In this document: piece by piece, positions 38,101-49,883 of the stretch
Position numbering within the stretch: the first letter of the stretch is position 1
How the letters are laid out: each line of letters begins with the position of its first letter
DNA from: Oasisia sp. SBJ-2009
Lineage: Eukaryota; Annelida; Polychaeta; Sabellida; Siboglinidae
Length of the DNA: 64,000 nt
Direction: 5' to 3'
NCBI GenBank assembly: GCA_964017155.1
Contig: OZ024856.1
Coordinates: forward strand, 47,183,847-47,247,846
Notes under the pieces: model-generated
The model's input: only the letters and a program-made list of their open reading frames with translations
The model's database searches: none
What the model was told of the DNA's origin: nothing
Translations under genes and position numbers: made by a program

Positions 38101-39803
38101 TATACATATGAATACACACTTGACATCCATTTAATTGAATCATGGGTAACAAAAAAAATTGCATAGAAACCACTCATGGCTGGGGTGTATTCAGTCTCAT
38201 TAGTTTTAGTGTTATTACGATGTTATGTTACGTAGTTTAAACTAGAATCTAAGTTACTTACTGCTCAACTATGTAATAACGAAACGGGCAATTTTGAAAC
38301 GGTTTGTTATTTTCAGAAATCACAAATCTGTCGTTCAGATCCCTGAAAACAACCGTGGATAATTCCATGAAGGTTGTGACCATTACGGTCATGGTGACGT
38401 GTTACTTTAAGTATAGATCCAACTCGTTAGTAATCTAACCAGAGGTCACACCTCAAAAGTGGAATTCAGCGCTGGGAAGTAAACAAACTATCATGACGAA
38501 ACAGCTCAATTTAAACAAACGAAGTGGTCTATTATAACACAGTTGACGTGCCAGATGTTTTTTATATAGGGTTGGCCACTCTTCAAATGAATGCGGATAA
38601 CGTTCCTATGTCGCGCAGGTGACGCGTGGATATTCGACACGGCTAAGGTACAGTGGCGCCAACTGGAGGTGGAGGACAAACCACGCCTGTGGCACACCGT
38701 GTGCTACGGAGAAGACGGCGACATCCTCGTCTTTGGCGGATGCAGCTCAAACATCCTTCACCCGATGACGAATCCGGTGAGAATTTAAAACCTGTTTGGT
38801 TCGTGTGAAATTAAAGGCGCTCGTTCTGAGCTGTTTCGCTCATTGAAGGTCCAGTTCTTTGGTGTAAAAATACAAAGTGTTTGAATAATTTATATATCAC
38901 ACACATACGCACGCACGCAAACACACATACACGTATTTGGTTTAATTTTAATAAAGAAAATGCGTAATTTTTTATTATAAGTGAATTGTCGAAAGAATTG
39001 ATAATTAAAATTGCTGATTTGCCATAGCTAACTGCCTGTCTGGACATCTTATGTTGGTGGACTACACAGGTTTATTTGTCACTTGTAAATATGTCATTAG
39101 GTGACGTATGTATTGTATATTCTGAAGTTTGCTACATATTCATGTGACGTATTTATAATGGCTGATTGGGATTCTCTTAGAGGACAGTTTAATAATTCAA
39201 AAATGAAATACTCAAAGTCAAAATGTCATGTATATGATTGCGTTTTAATACATACAACTACTGTTATTATTTCAGAACCACAGAAGAGATATTTTGGTAT
39301 TTCGGTTATCACCTAAGTCACTTTTTCGGTAAGTAAAACAGGAAACAACAGTGATCGCTAACCAGAATAGCAATTGTGATATTAATAAACAAGTAGTAAC
39401 ATTAAATTCAATCTACAGTTTCTCGAATATATAAATCTATTCCTAATATATTAACTCTGAAGTAATACTTGTATGCCTTTCCTACCGTCATCGCTGTTGA
39501 CTAACCAATATATTTATATTATTATTTGAAAATAGATCTTATACTAATGTGTATGTATTGTTTATTAGTATGTATTTTTTCTATAAAATCTGTTGTGCAA
39601 GATAGTCTGTAAAACGCGTTTTATTATAATTCATGACATCATTTTGCAGGTTATGTCTGGACGCGGTGGTACTCCACAAAGATTCCCTGGAAAGTCAGTG
39701 GTATTGTCTGCCGACGTTACTGCAAGAGCGTCTGACGCTGAAACTGAAGGGGCACGGGACGAGCTCCATGGAACAACGGGGTCGAACATGCGTTATCTCG
39801 TGA
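32066..39803 (+). CDS. KLHDC2: Kelch-repeat CUL2 substrate receptor, KLHDC1/2 orthologue (complete, 10 exons)
   Basis: Vertebrate KLHDC2 binds proteins ending in Gly-Gly-type C-degrons and links them to the CUL2 ubiquitin ligase. Coding exons: 32,066-32,167; 33,212-33,288; 33,847-34,074; 35,319-35,403; 35,795-35,872; 37,106-37,248; 37,927-38,039; 38,619-38,776; 39,276-39,328; 39,650-39,803. They total 1,191 bp in phase, giving 396 residues (human about 406). Kelch blades start at ARSGHVAV...VWGGY and include GTSGACAV, YIFGGFG, SPRAAHAVV...LFGGR, GRSWHGF...MYGGY and KPRLWHTVC...VFGGC. Residues equivalent to the human degron pocket are visible: the two Arg in GGRHDQFR, Ser-Trp in GRSWH and Trp in RLWH. 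The BC-box SLFRLCLDAV (about 343-352) and a CUL2-type CLPTLL follow. The protein ends CVIS, a possible CaaX box. It is probably co-orthologous to KLHDC1 and KLHDC2. Confidence 0.93.
32455..32735. repeat. 16-bp minisatellite with inverted partner
   Basis: Four copies of a 16-bp unit (ttgggacataagtgac) start at 32,675, 32,691, 32,707 and 32,723. An inverted copy (gtcccaagtcacatatgtcc) lies near 32,478. The segment is in KLHDC2 intron 1 and may be the end of a foldback element. Confidence 0.85.
34259..34419 (-). mobile_element. tRNA-derived SINE, copy 1
   Basis: On the minus strand a tRNA-like head contains an A-box-like tggtcgcgcggtagagc and a B-box-like ggttcaatccc at tRNA spacing. It is followed by an unrelated body with cggaagagacactaaaag and ccggtggtccc. 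The inward body and the lack of a tRNA 3' half mark it as a SINE, not a tRNA gene. It lies in KLHDC2 intron 3. Confidence 0.75.
34707..34957 (+). repeat. Interspersed repeat, copy 2 (unknown family)
   Basis: Shares with 24,400-24,663 (inverted there) the start ggagccagctcctagg, the blocks tttaatattat, acaacatgca, attaagctc and gaaagattc, and the end tttcccatgttctaga. It is in KLHDC2 intron 3, in the same orientation as transcription. Confidence 0.8.
36011..36047. repeat. Perfect 16-bp hairpin
   Basis: The arms aaaaatatatcttcaa and ttgaagatatattttt are exact reverse complements around the 5-nt loop cagca. It lies in KLHDC2 intron 5. Confidence 0.95.
36771..37092 (+). mobile_element. tRNA-derived SINE with conserved central domain and LINE-like tail
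   Basis: The head has an A-box-like tggctcatgggtagagc and a B-box-like gggttcgcatcc. The body contains ttgggcaag...cactctacattgctccag...actcagctgtat...tgagtacctggc, which resembles a central domain shared by SINEs of many animals. The tail (aagcgctttgaacgg...gcgctatataagaacttgcc) resembles the 3' end of CR1/L2-type LINEs. It ends 13 bp before KLHDC2 exon 6. Confidence 0.85.
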
Positions 39804-40495
39804 AAGTGACACAATTTGTAAATTATTCGAATATGTTGCCATGTGTGAATGTGCCGTGCGCGCCGTGACGAGTGGTGTTCGAAAACACGGGAAGACTCCA
39901 CGTCCACGTCCACGTCCACGCTGGTGTTCTGCGTCGTACATTTGAGAAAGCGGCAGTCTGTTTGCAGTATCTACATATCCTGTGGTGGTGTCGTTAATGG
40001 AGGTTTGGGAGTTGTATTGTTCTTGCTCGTTGTATACTTGTTCACCTGGTTCCCACGTCTGAAATGCCTTAGAGTTATCTGTGATTAATTAGTTACTTAC
40101 GCCGTGGGACTGCCATCCACGCATGAATGACTCTACTAGGCGACAAAAAAGACATCTATAAAACTATAACATTTGATAGTCGGAAAATCACGTTTTTATA
40201 CCAAAAACTGTATCGATTCTAACATAACATATTAAAAACACTAACAAGATTGTGCGATAACACAATCATATGTAATGTTGTAAAATGTGCACTGTATTTT
40301 TATACATGAATACTGTGAAGTCGCCATTATACTCGGATAAAACATACTCTGCTAATTGTATATTACATTGTCATGTAGCACAAAGCTACGTACGATAAAT
40401 TATTCTGCCACGTATGCCTGCCTTTGTCTGTACAATATGGCGTCCCTAGGAAGGCGCTGAACACAGAACGTTGACTGTTTCACAGTCTAATGAGT
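39804..40495. other. Convergent intergenic region, KLHDC2 / Fuseless-like
   Basis: The stop codons of the two genes are about 690 bp apart and face each other. A short (CACGTC)n run lies at 39,896-39,917. No clear AATAAA was seen for the plus-strand gene. Confidence 0.5.
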
Positions 40496-43400
40496 TCATG
40501 TATACGCCACGTTGCTCTGATTCAACAGTTTCGTCGATGCTGTCTCTCTGGGATTGTGTGGCAGCGTAGAACTTTTATTTGGCAGCAATGATGTCCTTAT
40601 TTCGCCAGTCCGACTGTCACCCTGAAACCAGACGCTTATTTAATTGCTTTGATACTTTAAAGAGTTTAAATACATTCATTTTATGTTGCCCTTTCAATTC
40701 CAGATCGACTTGTACGAAAACACCACCTAATCTTACAGCAAGTGGTAGACTTCGGATGTTTTATTCAGACAACGTTACACCAAAAAAAGGCATAACATGA
40801 ATTATTTGTTTTCGCAATCTTTATCGAATTAATCAGTGGCTTGAGTATCATTTTCAGTGCGAGTGCTTACCACGCAAAACGAAAATGTTTTCGTTTTTAG
40901 CCATACTTACGTGTAGCCGCGAATGACACGCGACGTTATCTGCACCGTCAGATAGTGAACCTTCTTCCTCGTCGCTACCAACGTCGTTTGTTTCGTCACG
41001 GACGTCGAATCCCCGCCCTCGAGACCCGAGCACCTGCGAAATACGGTCAAGTTAATTGTTATTATCCGGCGCTGACAAATCGGTCGTCAGTTTTTGTTTC
41101 GGAATCTAATTACATGGCGACCAGTATAGGAAAAGAATCGATGACGCCACATCGTGTGGCAAGTGAAATGTCATATCTGGGACGATGTTGGAACGTGGAA
41201 TTCACGCGCACATTGTTACATGAACACCACACTTACACGCGCACGCACGCACACACGATGTGCGACCGATTCAACGCCGATTGTAGCAACGCAATTACAC
41301 GCAACAACATGTCGGCTGATCAGCTGGACATTATTTTTTAGTCGCTATTATAAATCGGAATAATTTTGGACACGCGACCAAGATATACTTGCCTTTTTAA
41401 ATAAGAACAGTGGTTTAACAAGCAAGGTTTAACAAGCTGCCGTCCAAAACCAAGCTCCAGACGGCATGTGAACAAGGAAGCCTATGGCTTATCGAGTGTT
41501 CACTTAAACTTATAAATATATATTATTATAAAATGCTACTAATTAAAATACTTTGTCTCTAAAAATACATAAGTAAAATAAAGTATACGTTGTCTCTAAA
41601 AAATATACAAGTAAAATAAATAAATACATAAAATGTCCTACAATAACACAATTTGTTATAATAATAAATTAATTAAAATAAATATATGAATAAATAATTT
41701 AATCAGTATTAAAATAATTTCTAAAACATTTAAGTGTTCAACCTAGGTATAGCCCGCCCATATTATATGATATAACTATAGTCTCAGTCAGACTGTTTAT
41801 AATGTCACGGACGAGTGCGTGCGTGCGACGTACCAGTAGACCGACCATTCCGACCACGTGACAAGTCCAGCAGCGCCACAGGTCGTTCCCGGCGAGGACC
41901 GACGTTTTCATGATTCCCCAACCGCCCCGCCACAGCAGCAGGTTGACGACTGTCGCCACTGCGCATGCGCATTCTTTCGTCATAGCGACCAGCCGTTCAC
42001 GTCCCCGCCGGTGACACGACCAGGCGTATTGCCGGAGCATCACGAAGACAATTGCGAAACCGACGCCACACGCCAGCGACTCCGCGAAGGACCGCAGTAG
42101 ATGGCGGGGGAAGATCCAGGCGTCCATGAGCGTCCACACGCCGCACCACGCGCTGGCAGTGAGAGACGACGTCACGAAGAACACGATCACGTCGTTGATC
42201 GCAGCGCGCCAGGCGGGCAGCGACTGAAACAGAAGAACTGGTTGCCTCACCTTGGTGCACCGTACGTGTGACTTTTCAGTTAGGCCAACAGACGGTTGGA
42301 ATTGAAATAGTATTTTTGATCTCCCGATCGTGCTCTTCAACTGGTATCGATCTTTTTTTGTTCGATATTAGTTTGAATCCAACCAGAAATGTTTGACATT
42401 ATATTTGTGTAGAGGCTCTAATATTGTGTAATGTATGATATCATTACCGGAGCTTCCCATCAGAAGTGTGTTTTTCTTTACTGCGATCATTCAAAAATAC
42501 TACTATTGTTATTACTGTGTATGTTCTGTTAATTGTTACCCCTTAATCAGTTCGATCGGCGGATTGTTTATATGATCCACGTAATCCGTCCTTAAAGTGG
42601 AGCTGAAACAACCATTTAGAAGACACCGGATCAACGGTATATTTTCTATCAACTAACTGTGGCTAACATTAAGGCATTAAAGGATTGTTTTGGTGTATCG
42701 TCGAGATGCGACACGGAGTGACTACCACATGCAAGGTACAAAGAACCACGGAAAGTGGAGAAGCAGCTAGGAGCCGGGAAAGTAAGCATTAAATCTGATA
42801 CAAATGCAGCATGTTTAATACAGTCCTCTCACCTCGGTGTCGAAGGTTCGCCGGTTGTAGAAGTCTGCATGAACGTAGATGGGTCCAAACGGCGCGGTCT
42901 GACTCGATCGCCAGCACGAGAACAACACCAGGACGACACCGCTGAATGACACAGTGGTAGCGGGGTTATAACGGTGGAGTTAAGGTTACCGTTGTGCGTG
43001 TATGTGTGTATGCGTGGGTGCGTGCGCACTATATATTATCAATATACAACAGGGCAGAGATATTTTACGGGTGAAAATATACCGCTTATCGAAAACCATC
43101 AAAACTGAAACATGCGTGCACACGCACGCACACCAGAAAGACCACCAACATTGACATATGTATGTATCTATATTGTAAAACATGAGACAAAAGACTGTGA
43201 TTGGCATGCAAGTGTGACTTTATTGCACTGCGTTGCGCTGCAGTACAGTTTGTTAAAGGTAGTTTTCGAATACAATCGGGATATTGGTAGATAGGTCCAT
43301 TTTAATCCGGGAAATGTTCTATCTAGATCCTGTCAAAATTCAGGAGATCTTCAGTCAAATCTGCAGATATTGAAAGCTGTGTGTGTTGTTATAAGGTTTA

Positions 43401-43817
43401 TGTTAAAGATACTCCAATGTATTCCAATTAAGTCGATGTTCACACAAATAGGCCAGCACACCTTCCTACGATCACTGCCAGCGCTGTCCATACGGCATCC
43501 GGGCGTACGACGAAGGCTAGCCACGCCCACAGTCCATGCCAGTAACTGACCTCCCCCAGCGCGTGCGCGTACGTCAGCAGGCGTGACGTCAACATGTGAC
43601 TTAATGGCGCGTCGTTGCGGATGAAGACGTCGATGGCAGGAGAAATGGCGAGACACAGAAGGCAGACAACGGTGCCAAGTGCGACGGAGATCGTGGCGTT
43701 GGTACTCCGCTGGTGGGACGGGTTTAGGTACACGTCCAGTAGCTTCCAAGTGCCGCTCCAGTACACTATGGTCAGCGGTGTCACTAGTAAGCAGACGACA
43801 GCGACGTTTGCTGCAAT
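40496..43817 (-). CDS. Fuseless-like eight-helix membrane protein (5' end missing)
   Basis: Drosophila Fuseless is an eight-helix protein needed for presynaptic calcium-channel organisation. Exons, 5' to 3': 43,817-43,462; 42,941-42,833; 42,223-41,834; 41,033-40,911; 40,621-40,496. Phases agree and give 367 residues from the first exon seen; upstream exons were not found. Helices are visible at IAANVAVVCLLVTPLTIVYW, ATISVALGTVVCLLCLAI, YWHGLWAWLAFVV, AVWTALAVIVGSGVVLVLF, then INDVIVFFVTSSLTASAW, GVGFAIVFVML, VATVVNLLLWRGGW and TCHVVGMVGLL. Each half carries a W-x-G-x-W-x-L-x-D-x-[WY] signature (YWSGTWKLLDVYLNP and AWCGVWTLMDAWIFP), so the protein is an internal 4+4 duplication. The acidic tail exon (SDEEEGSLSD) and the last exon are less certain. 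The name rests on remembered family features. Confidence 0.6.
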
Positions 43818-44163
43818 CTGGTGGGAGAATCAGAAATGAGATGTTCGTAAATATCCGCGATGTTCCGGATATTTTTTAGTTCGAATGTCTGATTAACAAA
43901 TAGTAATTATCTTACTGAACAGTTAGGCCGGAATAGTTATTGTCGACAAATTCGCAACAAATTCGTCATTTACGCCTATTTGAGGCGCTCGGGTTGGCTG
44001 AGCGACCGAGGCGATGGTGCTATTTAGACAAGTTACAAGACAGACCAGTATTGAACCATGCGTAATCATTGTGGCATGTGTAATATGTATACAGTGACTA
44101 TTTAATTACTCAACGAGTTAATATCTCTGATTGTTGGGTGAGTGATTGATAGCCGAGATATTT

Positions 44164-44223
44164 ACGTGTGTGTGTGTGTGCGCGCGCGCGTGTGTACGCG
44201 CGTGTGCGTGCGCGTGTGTGTAT

Positions 44224-44297
<74 letters not shown>

Positions 44298-44329
44298 CAG
44301 TGTGTGTGTGTATCAGTGTGTGTGTGTAT

Positions 44330-44413
<84 letters not shown>

Positions 44414-44575
44414 CAGTGTGTGTGTATCAGTGTGTGTGTATCAGTGTGTGTGTGTATCAGTGTGTGTGTGTATCAGTGTGTGTGTATCAGTGTGTGTGTG
44501 TATCAGTGTGTGTGTGTGTATCAGTGTGTGTGTGTGCGCGCGTGTGTGCGCGCGCGTGTGCGTGCGTGCTTGCAT
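44164..44575. repeat. (TG)n VNTR with TATCAG spacers
   Basis: A 400-bp TG tract interrupted twelve times by TATCAG (44,221; 44,295; 44,311; 44,327; 44,411; 44,425; 44,439; 44,455; 44,471; 44,485; 44,501; 44,519), with spacings of 14-18 bp in the clustered parts. Open frames across it are artefacts. Confidence 0.97.
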
Positions 44576-44639
44576 GGAGTGAGTTAAACTTGCCAACAGC
44601 CACGGCCTCCATGAATTAGACGCGGTGGTTATAAGCACA

Positions 44640-46975
44640 GAAGGTACTGGAGAATGATGATGTGGATGAAGGAAAGTGATGATTCAAGAAGAATTTGATA
44701 CAGTTAACGAACGTAAGAGAACGGGTACGCTTTTAGCAGATCGAGACATGAAAAAAATGGGAGATATTGGGAAGGGAGACGGGTGGTGGAGACAAACAAG
44801 AACCAGGAGCCGGGACGACGACCTTCGTATCCCATATTGTAGACCATATTTAATTAAAGCAGGTCATCCACATGACGACTCTCCTATTGTAACGCATGAA
44901 TTCACCCGAAACAAATCTGACAAACCTGGAGCATCTTACGCGTGGTTTCAGTTGCCATCCTTGGCCTTGTCTCCATTCCGAATAGCAACGAATTCCCGGT
45001 GGAGTCGCAAGCCTACATCTGACGTCGATGAGCGGTGGTATAATTTGCGTAATACGACGGACAAATACCCATATGTTGTGGGTCTACAAGAATGTAGCTG
45101 ATCACATTTCCAGGATTGTCAATCCTAAATCATGTATCTTAAATTACTCATGTAATATCTTGATCATGTTGCGTGGCGTCCATCCATCGTATGCACACGC
45201 AAACCTTGCACAACATCCCGACAAACATATTGTGGCCCTCGCCGCTTGTCGGAGTGACGAAGACCTTTGTCCGGCCGTACCCTGGCCACGGTCAGTGCAA
45301 AACCGTAGACCCATGTTGAGTACATAAGCCCCGGGTAGTTAATTAGACGCGCCTGCCTTTGCATTGTCCACTGCGGGTAGATTCATTTGCATGCGAGTCC
45401 GCCCACGTGGAAAATCCCCAGGATTGCGTTCGAAGGACGGGAGTTATGACTGTTATCTAACGGAAGCGGCCAGAGGCGTCGACCAGCTCCTTGCGACTCT
45501 GTAAGTCTTCGGGCCAGTGGATCTACGCCTGCTACAACGATACAGCTACTAAGGAATGCTACGACAAGAGCTGATATATCTTCGTAACTCGATTGGTGCG
45601 AGGGGTCATTATGCAATTGGTCCACTAAGTAATTTCCATATAACAACTTTAAAAATATATCTGTGTAAAACAAAATGTTTTTAATTATCTTAACAGATAA
45701 AGCATATTTGTAGTTTGTAAACGCTAAGGCATATTTGCAATTTCTGGATTGTGTTTGTACATTCTGTTCTGAGCACACTAGTGGAACTTCTGTATTAGGA
45801 CACCTGCCTCAGTGATTGGCTCACCTCGCAATTACGGTCACATTGGGTCAGTCCCAAATGATTTACGTAGTGAACAATAGCACATTCCTTCCGATCGGGG
45901 TGTCCGTTTGTCAGGCTCAAAAAGCAAAGTCAACAATATTAATTGCAATTAGAAACCTTGAACCTGGAATGTTTACGCATAGACAAGTAAACTTCAGAAA
46001 ACAATAAAGGTTTACGTGCAGTGTTACGATCCCCAGTAATCGAAACTAACACTTTGAACTGAGATTGTAATCAGGTTAAAGACCACAGCCTGGTCGGTGT
46101 TGATACCGGTGACAGGTGTCAGTAATTAAACGGCCTGGGTGTTTGTTTGTCTAACAAAGCTGAGTTCAATTGGAGGTGCGAATAAGACCCATGCAGGACA
46201 AACAAAGGCCACTTCATGTGGACCGACGTCGTTTCTACCGTCAGAAACCAAACTAACCAATGAATGAAAACTGCGCTGTATGACTTGGGGATTACTCAAA
46301 TGTTATCTGTGTAAGTAAAATGGGAGCGACATGTAAGAGGCGTGTCAAGAAAGAGCTGAATGTAAAAGAAATAATCCAGATGGTCACGACATCATCCTTT
46401 ATATCAACAATGCCTAGTGACCATTGCTATGAAAATTCCAAGTATATGTAGAACGTTTCCCCAATTATTCAGGAATAAGGTCACATTGCAAATAGGGTCA
46501 CTTCTGCTCAGTTCACCCCACTGCTCCCAGTTTGGCGGAAATACAAACATTGTGTTCGAGGCATCAGTGTGGTTATAAGAAGATTGCACTGTGTAATCAA
46601 AGTTGATTGTTCGCTAGAAAAGTTTAAGAAATTGATAGTGATGTGCCCAAAGCCAATTATATATGACATGCATTCCAGTTCAAGTGGGTTTTGCTCACAC
46701 CTTTGGTCATCCCAAACCGCCTGATGTAGAGAATTTAATTTACCTCTCAGAAGAATGAGTCTTCCACACCACACAACTGATGAGAGCCATGTGGAGCTTT
46801 GAATGACTAACTCAATGTACAATTAGAACGATCTACAAAGAGTTAAACTAACAGCATACTGATTACTGAACCGGGGCTCAATTCTCACTCTTCGGGGGCT
46901 AGTGAAACGGGGGTTACGACACTCTCTCCGACCCGTCACACCGCCGCTGCTGTCAGGAACCCAAGTCATTTGGTA
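44640..46975. other. Gene-poor stretch upstream of the Fuseless-like exons
   Basis: The missing 5' exons of the minus-strand Fuseless-like gene should lie here or further right. Open frames at 44,676-45,101 (plus) and 45,383-45,778 (minus) lack convincing splice context or recognised content. Confidence 0.35.
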
Positions 46976-46978
46976 GTT

Positions 46979-47196
46979 TTGGTCACGCCAGTTTGGTGAT
47001 CGAGCGTTCTACATCGCTGCTCCTCACTTATGGAACGATATACCACACAATATGCGAACATGTGATTCACTATACCAGTTCAAAAAACTCCTTAAAACTT
47101 ATTTATTCAAAAGAGCTTTTCACTCATGAACACTGACGGACGTTTTAAGTTTTTTGGATTTACTTATTTATTTATTTGTCTGAGCTGCTTTTTGTA

Positions 47197-47287
<91 letters not shown>

Positions 47288-47461
47288 ATAAGTATCTGTA
47301 TTTTTATGATAACTTATTTCGATATTTGATGCCATGTTTTAATGATTTTTAACTTTTAGTTTCTTTCTATGATTTCTTGTAACAGCGCCTTCTAACAAGG
47401 TAACTTGGATTTATGGCGCTATATAAATGCTTTTATTATTATTATTATTATTATTATTATA
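46979..47461 (+). mobile_element. CR1/L2-type LINE 3' end
   Basis: The frame at about 46,990-47,129 reads FGDRAFYIAAPHLWNDIPHN, then SLYQFKKLLKTYLFKRAFH and a stop. This is the canonical C-terminus of CR1/L2-like ORF2 proteins. After an inserted (AT)n run (47,200-47,282) the 3' UTR ends with ggcgctatataaatgc and an (ATT)n tail (47,432-47,461), also typical. The copy is 5'-truncated. Confidence 0.9.
47200..47282. repeat. (AT)n microsatellite
   Basis: AT dinucleotide run inside the LINE 3' UTR. Confidence 0.95.
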
Positions 47462-48034
47462 TTACATACTAAATAAATACTTTTTCATTGGTAAGTGTTT
47501 AAATTGTTTGACAACCTATCTGGTGACGAATCTGGGTGAACCTGGGAAGGGTAGTCTAGAGTTACGGGGCACAACACCTCCAACTGCACCCTCTCTTTAA
47601 GGCTCGCCAAACATTAGTAATTCTATGATTTATTTAATATAGCGCCAGATCCAGTTATAATTGTTCACGCAGCATTACATCACATAGACCCCATGACGTA
47701 CAGGCGACAACAATCACAAAATAAATTTGCATTTTCTAAAAACAAAAGTATGGCAAATACTGGAACATAGAATATAAAATGTATATCTAGTATAATAACT
47801 ATATAATATAATAATCATGTATTAATTTAAATAATAAGTATATACTGTAATTTAAAATGCATTAAAATCCATTGGAATATTTCAAAAGTATGTACTAATG
47901 TTATAACAAATACAAATAAATGAAGTAATAAAATAAATATACTCAAACAATTAACTTAGCTACAAATAATATTATACAGAAATAAGATGAACTCATTTAG
48001 CGGAACTAATATGTGTAGGTTTAATAAATGAACA

Positions 48035-48037
<3 letters not shown>

Positions 48038-48075
<38 letters not shown>

Positions 48076-48125
48076 GCACGCACGCACGCACGCACGCACA
48101 CACACATATACATACACACATAAAA

Positions 48126-48160
<35 letters not shown>
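48038..48160. repeat. Compound (CA)n-(CGCA)n-(AT)n microsatellite
   Basis: CA run, then CGCA tetramers to 48,106, then an AT run at 48,127-48,160. Confidence 0.95.
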
Positions 48161-48726
48161 TATATAAAAAGGTTAATATGTAAGATAAGTAAAACTAATT
48201 AATGCAGAAACTAAACTATACCATGACAAAATAGTCGCCAAAAATAGTTTTAAGCCTGTCATGAAAGTGTTCCTCATGATCACCGCGGCGACTGCAGTCG
48301 AGCACAGTGTGGAATGTCTACTCAGAAATTGACAAATGAACAAACAACCGTGTTGAGGGATGGAATTCCAAGTTTGCGAAAGTGGTGAGGAAATACCATC
48401 CCAATATCTTCTATTTCGTGGTTGCTAAACATGATGCTGCCATCCCACCACCACACAACATAGATATACTTTTTGATAAATGCAATTCTGTACTCAGTCA
48501 CCGTACAATTAACGTAGTTGTCTTTTGAAAAAAATGTTTTGCACAAATGTGTTATGGTATATTTTCCATTTCAAATAACTGACAGTTACATTTATATTTT
48601 AAAAATAATTCCTATGACTTTTAAAATGTGTCCTTCGTGAATACATTTCATGTAGAAATCTTACAGTAATCTGAAATAGTTAATGCTCGTTCTTGCTGTC
48701 CCCTCCTAAATTATGTAATTAAATAA

Positions 48727-48830
48727 GTAGCTATAACTGGACTAGTTTGCCTGTCAAACTTAACGAGTAGCTATAACGGGAAAACATGTAGCTATAACGA
48801 GAAGTAGCTATAACAGGAAGTAGCTATAAC
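48727..48830. repeat. Minisatellite, five copies of gtagctataac
   Basis: Copies start at 48,727, 48,767, 48,788, 48,804 and 48,820. The last three are spaced 16 bp apart. Confidence 0.85.
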
Positions 48831-49339
48831 GGACCTAGACCGTTGAAGCTACTCAAAACCTGCACGTGATATAAAACATCTTTCACCACGCGGCTGTCGG
48901 TAAATGGCGGTCGTGTGTTGTGGACGATTTTTCGCCGCTGAAACTTGAACTTTGATGTATCACATACATGTCTATGACCAAGGCACGTTTATACTTCTTC
49001 TTCTTCCTCCTCCTCCATATACTGGACTGGGCCTTTCTAAGGCGTTAAAAGACCAACGAAGCTTGTGCGCCGGGTGGGGGCGGTGTATACTCTCTTAAGG
49101 CAGCTTGTCGTTCTCCTCTTGGCATCCCTTTCATTAGAGGTGAGGTTGGCCATGGTTACCGTCGTCTTCTTATTCGTCTTTTCTTTCCAAACCTCTATCA
49201 ACAGTCTCCAAGTCCTTCATGTTTTCCCGTTGTCCTCTATTCTCTTCCAGCTCTCCCCAGATACCTCTTCCCACAGTCCTCCCCACGCAGACACTTGTCA
49301 AACCAGACTATTAAGACACTCCATACTATACACCGACTG

Positions 49340-49375
49340 AACAATTACTCTTCATTATTATGAAGAGTAATTGTT
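49340..49375. repeat. Perfect 16-bp hairpin
   Basis: The arms aacaattactcttcat and atgaagagtaattgtt are exact reverse complements around a 4-nt loop (tatt). No T-run follows that would suggest a terminator, and none is expected in this genome. Confidence 0.95.
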
Positions 49376-49813
49376 AAACGCACGCAAAGATGCGAACCAA
49401 CCGCCCAAACACTTACAGGCATTGGCCTAAGAATGTGTTGTTTAGAGAGTAGGCACTTCAGTTTTGAGTAGTTGCATCTTTGTTTGCATGTAGAACGTAA
49501 TAGAGAGCATGGACAAGGACTTTCGTCCAACCCTGCGATGTCGTTGCGTCGTCATGTGATAACAGCATTAGTTAGTCGAGGAAACGCCTTTTAGATGCGT
49601 GGATTTCTTCTGACTATGACACAAGCAGCAAGCCAAACGTGTGACAACAACTAGTGGTACGTATTCGTTGCTTTCTAGACAGTTTGGATTCTATACAGTG
49701 GGTGCTAAGTTCTGAGTACGGCTGCTACTTCAGAATCCACGTAGGCCCTACGAATAGCCGCCGACACTCTACTTCTCTCGTAACAGCCTGTGGCTGTCGG
49801 GGTATCTAGGGCT

Positions 49814-49883
<70 letters not shown>

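Noticed and set aside
44142..44638. Several long open frames of alternating Cys-Val or Thr-His residues
   Set aside because: They are translations of the (TG)n tract in different frames; none has unique protein sequence.
44676..45101. 141-residue plus-strand ORF
   Set aside because: No recognisable domain, no splice context and no similarity to neighbours; could be chance.
45383..45778. 131-residue minus-strand ORF as the missing N-terminus of the Fuseless-like gene
   Set aside because: One hydrophobic stretch is present, but there is no donor in the right phase and no resemblance to the family's first helices.
48038..48160. CRISPR-like repeat array
   Set aside because: Simple-sequence repeats without unique spacers; the window is eukaryotic.
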